DNA of 64,000 nt from a virus, in the IMG/VR virus record IMGVR_UViG_3300010354_000045, positions 97,494 through 161,493 of that record. The stretch is one strand, 5' to 3'. Below are positions 61,401 to 64,000 of the stretch, in pieces. The notes below the pieces were generated by a model. That model was not told the origin of the DNA. It saw only the letters and a program-made list of their open reading frames with translations, and did no database searches. Both the position numbers and the translations under genes were made by a program. The stretch's first letter is position 1, and each line of letters starts with the position of its first letter.

Positions 61401-61432
61401 TGTACACCAATATCAATTGTTTGTTTTGCCAT
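49430..61432 (-). CDS. Giant tail fibre protein (about 4000 residues)
   Basis: 12.0 kb. The protein begins with the shared segment IDIGVQGNDGTGDSIRESFRK. Between about 60.2 and 55.3 kb it has seven degenerate ~100-200-residue repeats centred on (N/T)YQSIxAGxxYxxxS (variants near 60.15, 59.96, 59.53, 58.81, 58.03, 56.06 and 55.35 kb), each preceded by R/K-D(I/V)..(I/V)(I/L)DA..YD. A beta-helix-like block (IFVESGIYYEDYPIRLP) follows at ~57.4 kb. The last ~150 residues (ADLAEYYEGDQEYEPGSVL...GKALED) resemble a C-terminal fibre chaperone or G2-peptidase domain. I chose the ATG at 61432, with TGGAGTTT 5-9 nt before it, rather than 61465, which lies in the ErpA gene. Confidence 0.85.
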   Translation of the reverse strand: MAKQTIDIGVQGNDGTGDSIRESFRKVNENFNEIYAVFGVDGVIGLTDLGDTPLKAQNPALPISPTNPRTRPAYDPNQFIMANGLGSRLSARTMTAGAGISINYNSDDQLTISATVGELNDDTKPTLGAPLNSSGLALGNVGEPNTTNLNLYNNVHGTNLLTTDSFAIPKGYADNRYVIKEKNLTNNKFYLPDALRAREEPTSGQTSDPDYDGALTSNYLSTEVLPRKNVVYRGGDTMTGKLYLSDHPAPLAGAGIQTSADDLQAATKYYVDNNTFSSNVNLFVTTSGDDLQTKVPPGKEGRFWQYAYRSIGAAALAAENLITLASQEPGPYRQRIAYTIGPDQTFSTISSVQLVNGNSQSIPYQAAYNLLQANKTFIQAETIAYINNKYVNTFTYDKAKYNVDIQAAVEGVANDLVFDTTYNSFNAGARYFNEDSTKILPGQLTQTIEAIKFARDQVLGFAYSSTGLNSYIDVILDSVSYDLVFSSNYQSISAGHKFSSAGTALTTSQIEAVLNNLLGSTTTPNTILNIPDVVNSSSIQTTIKNSFATIINLIKNGTVPELFYGTVPATTTGQINAKTLLIENINFIQAELIAYLSSEYPNLPYDRVRYKADIDKIIKSLVFDFMYGGNKESVYVGNSYWNGATRTIEDIEVQPVVSMIGYINTLAQAIITNTSPAIVYQQTIRQYRNESLAGGGTVSTSITNNINSIVAIVNQHSVIAVVNPTIPAGTTANIRTAMTVTNATTYKTNANSFVDLTYPVISDSGVLTAINNKFQVIIDILTLGITNQNIQYPTYTNPNGAPTSAFDYARLGLQANLDFIAAEAVAKGEADNPTYTYGTLGTTLGRENVKRIVKRVISAISYDITYGTTTSNVATVDIAKQFWVNAASSWPAGVDRDYISDVLDKAQDLAIKCSTNVLETVLISPLTIITATITGTTLNSSTVTIVPPITGKFVVGNIITTSVSGSFGGLANNTTYFITGVTSTTITLATYNTGTNTVGAAFNASSTASGSLGITTNNTRVRQNNIAGNALASSASTTINDRFNTVKAILNSLTNVPTIVYPSDVGYNSTKLSAKTDIVASKTTVANDTIVFLDTTFTGGFAYDESLCYRDIGLIIDAMSIDLITGGTYQSIFAGKSYYKNSSAKAIAIGTQYSETLDGINFTYALAIQVLNKSSASRYQILVPQITSIVGTLPTTLIGITGVSGDYNTNSTAITTFSNNMDIMINIINNGIGAAPVSSFGTGIWKVSVTNGGTGAVDQGKAGNNDIIPAKIIVGFTSNAYASIVKYTPGNIGGTGSVDVIEVRKTKPGFFVTNSMGVGGVGEQIEFGETVQATNITIFVESGIYYEDYPIRLPNNVSIKGDEFRRTIIRPRDRISQSPWRKIFFYRDAVIDAMQIGLIDTSTNYANTSSITLDGTTNQIVITLGTGQVPSTWIGKILQVSYVDQGSTAIGESRVGKATIDSISGNFMNCSVIYPFYNKGTVASPNWKLYDGINYARHYLTNPLDVNSPAKNNKDIDVFLCNDAVRVNNVTIQGHGGFAMVLDPEGQIKTKSPYGQVCSSFSQSNNNKRFAGGQFVDGFAGRLKGFITNIVYDGIQSLNIQTAGSGYTPGIYTNVKLTGANSNVTGIGAVATITIGTAGVGTTITAATITSAGQGYKFADLLVIDTVGQTIPGLTNIAGGGVIGVQAVNGNGNGITVTIVGDANSGLDFRPPQPPCAFYVSGYRYQIDDIVSHDPTTRTVVVTMNVDTPYNALGSYNNVKCSRDVGYILDAVGYDIVTGSNYQSITAGLAYQRSSATNVVGGQKTSTIAGIQKARDLALLQTNTGYRSLLTLNNSSLVGGSNYAPASGIQTYPNVPLTPYTVSVKGTGATASIDVNNGVVTSVSVTLGGSNYKVGDILTASNASLGGSGTGFRITVASVSANNAIDTAIINRFDTITTILDQGINGSPAITYPTPSAGSDTNLNKARDILIANRTFIQNEITAYIADTFILKSYPAYKATTLQNYVVNVLNAFIYDIYYGGNSQTINVAESFYYRNLYVNPTTNTNLFGTNLESVYQSAFTRLKAILGNIVAGTSISITAGNTENQITTNAPSAGAILTAVQTKLNTLSDNVIDYVNDGQFTATTLSSVTCVGTSGQFTCTSSTLYLGQYVHVTGTLTGNVTGVTSGQTYYIIATNGTTSFTLSAIPNGQAITTSNSTTTGLVFNIRPVVTYPDVATGATGYAGVTYTYDTGLKTARTTIDTNKSTTQSSVISYLNNGADLLINIEMGGNKSMLANDFAMINDLGYAIVCTNGAVSEQVSTFTYYCHTHYWSNNGGQIRSVAGSNAHGTYGLRASGYDVTEVPDAVSLANNMIQTARVYKQGIFGNEMTPTATQQALFVYITDYSYNPMGSSELEIDHSIADSTVGIVRYEVKSVEYTTVSINGKSVLKLNLSTTGNSGTSSTGLARALYNGQQITIRTLTKNKFNGIANVNPTRPSTALQYNEDLADIYRILAYGLADSTGEILPSNVAILESDSSFDYYKFIVDVSNIVKPDPAITPVTATINAGASVSSTTITVSNATGSITQGMGVWIESGGINTGQFVVSATGGGGNWTVVLSKPPSSVPTTNAVITFSTKTQGSLPGDDKVSVLEVTQSSIINQINKGIYIVGWGGRVFRVKEYVVPQFIASANTFVDWGIVGTNKLRVQVVTGNIEIGDIIKYTSGGNLVQFVDSGSNPITVTNVTSGLVGGVLTYEVTFSATPTVLPSVGNAPFVFGVAYTGYLRLDPNAIDNNSSEGNSISALTYTSSVAGTSSGSRIVTFDIPFGNTVNGSVLPVVDSYVNIQGNTLATPYNGYYQISGVTDQTVVAVPSVDGLVVGMIVSSAAPSAIVPPSTIIQSIDPISKTITVSPSCWIPSGTTITATIYAYITSIAGSLPTTTFADPSLLEVRIGTVTTGGTAGTVVQGRVKANTQITAGNVYTITGWTIISPGFGYTSAPSVKLFYNNVEVTTALTAVMSATATNAVTSTGGITTRNISIYYPRDPGVTGNLVQVANSGNIITLDSVTGLDVNNRIIFYKTATGSDIGNIVTGVTYYIKTIDGPNKNITVSATISNGVAGTVFVPVNSGTLSGTMTYHSPDYGVPTTVTINSAAAPVASTTINGTVSYLVTFTLGANFTSTLGNWYYISNSSNSLYNGFYQATATNTNNTTLVVRYPSNPGTFAGTASVYYDPTNATTNKRGLGIPFNTSTSSTLRLGYPADTTGQITVRISTCRASGHDFLDIGTGSYSTTNYPYTIYGNPAQSRQPQNEVKEDGVGRVFYVTTDQNGIFRVGRFFTVDQGTGTVTFSASIALSNLDGLGFKRGVVVSEFSTDSSMTNNAPDTVSTQSAVRGYIDKRLGLDHSGGVLPVSNLIGPGFMALNGALSMKGNMVMGAFKITQLGTPTENADATTKDYVDSQIAAFDQFRELRDTEFVNPANGQIAVYDNQTQVTITNAQGTGTVSTLWFNIQASAPFAVGSIIVVSGVGAGSGSASYNGEKIVLTCSTTTVTFVGTASTTLSGLSGTATATKWRNVTLPSDSNTSDVLLTYNSATGVFTSAIQNNKITNAMVSTTAAIVQSKLSMTVASARAVDGGTGTGGAIVQADLGLSTFNSSEFTVNAQGWVQLKTNGIAFSKIEQVAKDTVLGNKTNTALTDATGVTMSDVVKNGNGLQNSLFTSAGVLVLSTATNGANEAGTTLTGYANTYTTLGYTTTRESSKLLQTDTNGGIDVAYLKVDDKKVIDLDATATTVEFYTPGTYNFATATGTDENNTTVTVKGNLSVIDTNSKITVKQLTSGAATGTGSAATLTGQWTLSADSSLDLAANNNVLKVKSITTGDESTTGQITGRWSLVGSSTLQATYADLAEYYEGDQEYEPGSVLVFGGDKEVTTTKTINDTRAAGVVTTNPAYIMNTDQKGQKVCLALAGRVPCKVVGRVKKGDMLTTSATPGYAVKALNPTLGSIIGKALEDKDYGEAGVIQIAVGRL

Positions 61433-61434
61433 TA

Positions 61435-61758
61435 TTAAACTCCAAAGCTCGAACCGCAACCGCAAGTAGTAGTTGCATTAGGATTTTTTATTGTAAATGA
61501 ACTGCCCATTAAATCATCTTTATAATCTATCTCTGCACCTTGCAGATATTGCATACTCATTGAATCTACTAGTACTCGATAAGACTCTAATGGTATAGAA
61601 AAGTCATCTTCTGCTTGTTCTTCGTCAAATGTAAATCCGTAACTGAATCCCGAACAACCGCCGCCCTGAACAAAAGTCCTTAAAGCTAAATTGGGATTCC
61701 CTTCTTCATTAAGTAAATCTATAATTTTTTTCTTAGCAGATTCTGATATAGTCAGCAT
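61435..61758 (-). CDS. erpA: ErpA/IscA-type iron-sulfur carrier protein
   Basis: 107 residues, the family size. The three cluster cysteines are conserved: C35 in [11 protein letters not shown] and C99, C101 in the C-terminal CGCGSSF. The run [32 protein letters not shown] is typical of ErpA. It would accept and deliver Fe-S clusters, for example to radical SAM QueE (inference). A GATAAATA late box lies 18 bp upstream, so this is expressed late. The giant fibre gene starts 2 bp after its stop. Confidence 0.93.
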   Translation of the reverse strand: MLTISESAKKKIIDLLNEEGNPNLALRTFVQGGGCSGFSYGFTFDEEQAEDDFSIPLESYRVLVDSMSMQYLQGAEIDYKDDLMGSSFTIKNPNATTTCGCGSSFGV

Positions 61759-61775
61759 TTTTTATCCTTATACCA

Positions 61776-61783
61776 TATTTATC
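61776..61783 (-). promoter_or_regulatory. Late promoter box
   Basis: GATAAATA on the minus strand, 18 bp before the ATG of the ErpA-like gene. Confidence 0.6.
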
Positions 61784-61817
61784 AAACGGATTTTATAATC
61801 TTAATGTAAATAATTTT

Positions 61818-62105
61818 ATGTATATAGGACAAGAATACGAGCAACATAGCTACTATAGAAAAAGCAAGCATGGTAATATTCATGCCTATCTAAGGAAAAA
61901 ATCAGTATTAATTTTTAGATGCGACAGTTGCCAAGAAATTTTTAAAAGAGATAAAGGTGATATGGATCCTAAACGTGTTAGTAATAATTTCTATCACGTT
62001 TGTAGTAATTGTGATGCTAAAAAGTTTGCTCAAGAAAAAGGAGTTGAAGCCAGGCGAGTATGGGATATGCCAGTAAGTAGCCTTAAGACTCTAGGCCAAT
62101 TCTAG
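61818..62105 (+). CDS. Zinc-finger phage protein
   Basis: 95 residues with two CxxC pairs, RCDSCQEIF (about residue 34-42) and HVCSNCDAKKF (about 61-71), forming a zinc finger of treble-clef type as in HNH-like or DNA-binding phage proteins. The rest is basic. A homologue is common in marine T4-like phages without known function. It converges on and overlaps the SOD gene by 23 nt. No clear ribosome binding site is seen before the ATG, so the true start may differ. Confidence 0.65.
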   Translation: MYIGQEYEQHSYYRKSKHGNIHAYLRKKSVLIFRCDSCQEIFKRDKGDMDPKRVSNNFYHVCSNCDAKKFAQEKGVEARRVWDMPVSSLKTLGQF

Positions 62106-62637
62106 CACTAACTACATTCCAGTTAATTATTTTCCATTGGTTTTCTAAATACTTCTTTTTGTCAGCTTGGTAATCTAAAGCCCAAGCGTGTTCCCACCAA
62201 TCTATTAATAACGCGATATCTTGCTTTATCTGATGGTTAACAATAGTTTTTATTTCGCCTTTTTTAGACAAGTATACCCAGCCAGATCCTTGTATTTTCA
62301 TTGCTATTTTTTCAAAATCATCTTTAAATTTTTCAAATGTTTTAAATTTTTCAATTATAAGTTCGCTAGCAGGGCCTTCTGGTTTATTATTGTTTTTAGG
62401 TTTTTGAAATTGTGTAAAGTATAAATCGTGTAAAAACGCACCTGCTTCATTAAATTCAGGATCGCCTTCACCGTTGTTAAATCTGTCTACATATCCTTTA
62501 TATAGTTTACCATGATGATAATCTAAAGATTGTTTACTTAGACTGCGACCTAATCCATCTTTAGGATATGGTAAGGGCGTTTGTTCTAATTTTTTTAATG
62601 ATCTACCTTCTACTATTGTTTTTATAAAGTTATACAT
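62083..62637 (-). CDS. sodB: Fe/Mn-type superoxide dismutase with N-terminal extension
   Basis: 184 residues. LDYHHGKLYKGYV, FNEAGAFLHDLYF, GSGWVYLSKKG and LLIDWWEHAWALDYQADKKKYL are the conserved SOD segments; the four metal ligands align as H41, H70, D146 and H150. It converts superoxide to hydrogen peroxide and oxygen. Canonical enzymes begin near LPYPKDGL (here residue 22), so about 20 extra residues, MYNFIKTIVEGRSLKKLEQT, precede the domain; they contain I-V-E/G, a T4-prohead-protease-like site. Metal preference cannot be told from this. Confidence 0.88.
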   Translation of the reverse strand: MYNFIKTIVEGRSLKKLEQTPLPYPKDGLGRSLSKQSLDYHHGKLYKGYVDRFNNGEGDPEFNEAGAFLHDLYFTQFQKPKNNNKPEGPASELIIEKFKTFEKFKDDFEKIAMKIQGSGWVYLSKKGEIKTIVNHQIKQDIALLIDWWEHAWALDYQADKKKYLENQWKIINWNVVSARIGLES

Positions 62638-62644
62638 TTTTTCT

Positions 62645-62652
62645 AGTAAATA
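62645..62652 (+). promoter_or_regulatory. Late-type promoter box for the 62657 RNA
   Basis: AGTAAATA on the plus strand. A T4-type late start 6 bp downstream would fall at 62658, the first bases of the closing stem of the structured RNA. Confidence 0.4.
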
Positions 62653-62656
62653 CTTT

Positions 62657-62755
62657 GCTAAGTGGTCAACTAGGCGTCCGAGGATCCCTAAATCACTGTT
62701 TTCCTAGTTTCTAAGTGGTACAGTCATTGTGACTACAGGCAAATCGGCACTTAGC
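62657..62755 (+). ncRNA. Candidate 99-nt structured RNA
   Basis: A gap of 174 bp between sodB and the next gene holds a compact folded element. The ends pair perfectly over 8 bp (GCTAAGTG 62657-62664 with CACTTAGC 62748-62755). Inside are AACTAGG/CCTAGTT (62668-62674 with 62703-62709) and AGTCA/TGACT around a 3-nt loop near 62722-62734. TTTTTG follows the 3' end. A second copy of CTAAGTG (62711-62717) can also pair with CACTTAG, giving an alternative terminator-like hairpin. It is not a tRNA. Confidence 0.5.
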
Positions 62756-62781
62756 ATTTTTGTTTATTATGGTATTTAGTT

Positions 62782-62789
62782 TATAAATA
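62782..62789 (+). promoter_or_regulatory. T4-like late promoter box (exact consensus)
   Basis: TATAAATA on the plus strand, 22 bp before the ATG at 62812, with AGGAGGAATCC as ribosome binding site in between. Confidence 0.75.
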
Positions 62790-62811
62790 CTATCCTAAGG
62801 AGGAATCCCAT

Positions 62812-63063
62812 ATGTTAGGATTTATTAAAAAACTTTTAGGCTACCCTACTGAGGCAGAAAAAGCAGCAGCCAAGGCAGCAACAGAAGCACCGTATAAAGT
62901 TGAAGTAGCAACACCTGCACCTGCACCTGCACCTGCACCTGCACCAGTCGTCAGTCAGCCTGAAAAAGTTGTCGAAGTTAAGAAACCTAAAACTGCCGGA
63001 AGAAAGCCAAAGAAGGCAGTTGAAGAAAAGAAGCCAAGAAAAACAAAGGGTAGCAAAAACTAA
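62812..63063 (+). CDS. Small Ala/Pro/Lys-rich protein
   Basis: 83 residues: a short hydrophobic-basic N-terminus (LGFIKKLLGY), an Ala/Glu helix, an (AP)n linker coded by CACCTG repeats, and a Lys/Arg-rich C-terminus with AGRKPKKA, similar to AT-hook or histone-H1-like tails. Probably binds DNA or another polyanion, perhaps as an internal virion protein. It has a perfect late promoter and an exceptionally strong ribosome binding site, so it is likely abundant late. A bidirectional terminator follows. Confidence 0.75.
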   Translation: MLGFIKKLLGYPTEAEKAAAKAATEAPYKVEVATPAPAPAPAPAPVVSQPEKVVEVKKPKTAGRKPKKAVEEKKPRKTKGSKN

Positions 63064-63088
63064 AAAAAGGGCGAAAGCCCTTTTTTTT
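63062..63088. terminator. Bidirectional rho-independent terminator
   Basis: AAAAAAAGGGC-GAAA-GCCCTTTTTTT. The GGGC/GCCC stem with GAAA tetraloop is flanked by A- and T-runs, so it works in both directions between the two convergent genes. Confidence 0.9.
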
Positions 63089-63269
63089 AATTTATTTTTT
63101 TGTTATTTTTTTCAATTTCGTCTTTAAGACGTAACTTTTGTTTTTTAAGTTCTTCAACTTGAATGTCGTCTGCTCTTGACAAGTATAATTGATTAATTCT
63201 TTTGTCTAGCTCGTCGTGTTTTTCTTTTAGACTTTCAACATAATGAATTAGTTTCTCTCTGGTAATCAT
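63087..63269 (-). CDS. DUF465 (YdcH-like) small protein
   Basis: 60 residues from the ATG at 63269, which overlaps the UvsE stop as ATGA; the frame extends further but that part lies in uvsE. HDELDKRINQLYLSRADDIQVEELKKQKLRLKDEIEK is the DUF465 helical hairpin found in many proteobacteria. Function unknown. Confidence 0.75.
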   Translation of the reverse strand: MITREKLIHYVESLKEKHDELDKRINQLYLSRADDIQVEELKKQKLRLKDEIEKNNKKIN

Positions 63270-64000
63270 ACCATTTCCTTCATTTGTTTGTAAAGTTCTA
63301 TGCTGGCTAGATTCTTGCCCTTGCTTTCGCACATTATGTCGAAATTGTCTGTGAACGTTATTGCCCAATTGTTAACTTCCTTATTCCAGTAAAAGTCAGA
63401 GTGTGCTCTGAGTTTTGCTTTTTTGTGTCCTGTTTCTAACAATGATTTATAGTCAGGGATGGTATTTGTACAATGCCCAACTAAGTAATCTTCTCTTGAT
63501 ACAGAATAATGCATGGCGGGCCTAACTCCCCGCCAGCTATCAATTACACGTAGAACTCGATCGTCGGTGGACTGAATGTACTCTCCTTCACGGCACCAGT
63601 GGTGGTGTATATCGAGTACAAGGGCACAATATTTTGCAAGTTCGAGGGTTGAGTCGAGTCCCCATGCATTTTCTTCGTTTTCGATAGTAATGGTGTTTCT
63701 TGCTTCTGGACTGAGTCGTAAAAGAGCACGTTTGATGCCCTCGGGACCGGCTCGACCCGCGATGTGGACGTTGATCTTAAAATCTTGAAATGTGTTGCCG
63801 TATCCCATCCAGCGGGCCATATCCACATGATATTCAAACTCCTCTATACTTCTATTTACAATATCTGGATTATCACTAGCAAGGACGCAAAACTGCCCAG
63901 GATGAAAACTAAGCCGAACACCCATCTTGCGAGCGATATCTCCCACGGTTCGGAAATGTCTTTGGGCGTAATCTCTGACATCGGCTGACCTATAAAACCA
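63266..64000 (-). CDS. uvsE: UV damage endonuclease (UvsE/UvdE type), 5' end outside window
   Basis: The frame is open to the right edge of the window, so the N-terminus lies outside; 244 C-terminal residues are seen. RLSFHPGQFCVLASDNPDIVNRSIEEFEYHVDMARWMGYG, KINVHIAGRAG and the acidic/His metal-binding segments (ITIENEENAWG, LVLDIHHHWC) fit the TIM-barrel UvsE. It nicks DNA 5' to pyrimidine dimers, which would protect phage DNA in sunlit water. T4 itself uses unrelated DenV. Confidence 0.9.
   Translation of the reverse strand, partial: WFYRSADVRDYAQRHFRTVGDIARKMGVRLSFHPGQFCVLASDNPDIVNRSIEEFEYHVDMARWMGYGNTFQDFKINVHIAGRAGPEGIKRALLRLSPEARNTITIENEENAWGLDSTLELAKYCALVLDIHHHWCREGEYIQSTDDRVLRVIDSWRGVRPAMHYSVSREDYLVGHCTNTIPDYKSLLETGHKKAKLRAHSDFYWNKEVNNWAITFTDNFDIMCESKGKNLASIELYKQMKEMV

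Noticed and set aside
61806-61812. GTAAATA as a late promoter of the 61818 plus-strand gene
   Set aside because: The start of transcription would coincide with the ATG, leaving no leader, and no ribosome binding site is seen.
62657-62755. Possible tRNA
   Set aside because: The closing stem is 8 bp and the span 99 nt, and I see no T-arm consensus, anticodon arm or CCA end. Kept as a candidate ncRNA only.
62912-62945. Tandem CACCTG repeat as CRISPR or regulatory repeat
   Set aside because: It is a coding (AP)n linker in frame within the 62812-63063 gene, too short and without spacers.

Overview
The window is a piece of a T4-like marine myovirus genome (low GC, tightly packed genes, almost all on the minus strand). 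This is supported by the T4 replisome genes (family B DNA polymerase gp43, sliding clamp gp45, clamp-loader subunit gp44, an RNase H/5'-3' exonuclease and a DsbA-like late-transcription DNA-binding protein). It is also supported by phoH, a GroES-like cochaperonin, ATAAATA-type late promoters, and a set of tail-fibre genes of the kind seen in marine T4-like phages. No photosynthesis genes are present, so a heterotrophic host is more likely than a cyanobacterium, but the host cannot be named from the sequence.

Layout. (i) 0-7.7 kb: thyX, small conserved phage genes, a metallopeptidase/VWA protein next to a MoxR-type AAA+ ATPase, and the exonuclease. (ii) 7.6-18.8 kb: nucleotide and base-modification block. 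From a sigma70-like promoter at 11.9 kb run folE, a Gpt-like phosphoribosyltransferase, GMP reductase, a MazG-like protein and queE. From the clamp promoter at 18.8 kb run gp45, a TGT-family protein resembling DpdA, a QueD-like T-fold protein and a glycosyltransferase. Together FolE, QueD-like, QueE and DpdA-like outline a 7-deazaguanine DNA-modification pathway; QueC is not in the window. (iii) 18.8-22.6 kb: nucleotide-sugar dehydrogenase, DNA polymerase, DsbA-like protein. (iv) 22.6-31 kb: probable virion or internal-head proteins, a Dps-like ferritin, a NMNAT-like nucleotidyltransferase and a DUF6267-like protein. Several have short N-terminal extensions resembling T4 capsid-targeting peptides. 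(v) 31-34.5 kb: a full-length ClpA homologue that keeps the ClpP-docking tripeptide, and a DnaJ/CbpA-type chaperone. (vi) 34.3-37.3 kb: lysis region with GH19 endolysin, inner and outer spanin candidates, a DUF4337 membrane protein and a holin candidate. (vii) 37.3-43.9 kb: phoH behind a structured, switch-like leader, dCMP deaminase, gp44, a cytidylyltransferase, a GroES-like protein, and two small genes found by reading the gaps. (viii) 43.9-61.4 kb: tail-fibre and other virion structural genes, ending in a 4000-residue fibre protein. (ix) 61.4-64 kb: ErpA-like Fe-S carrier, Fe/Mn superoxide dismutase, a candidate 99-nt late non-coding RNA, an Ala/Lys-rich small protein and a UvsE-type UV endonuclease that runs off the right end.

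Expression appears to use two promoter types. Genes of the early/middle kind carry TTGACA-like -35 boxes with 17-18 bp spacing to TATAAT-like boxes. Virion, lysis and some auxiliary genes carry (A/G/C)TAAATA late boxes 17-45 bp before the start codon. Genes are strongly coupled by ATGA or TAATG overlaps. The most unusual content is the set of protein-quality and stress genes (ClpA, DnaJ, GroES, Dps, SOD, ErpA), the modification pathway, and two structured RNAs placed exactly where late transcripts should begin.
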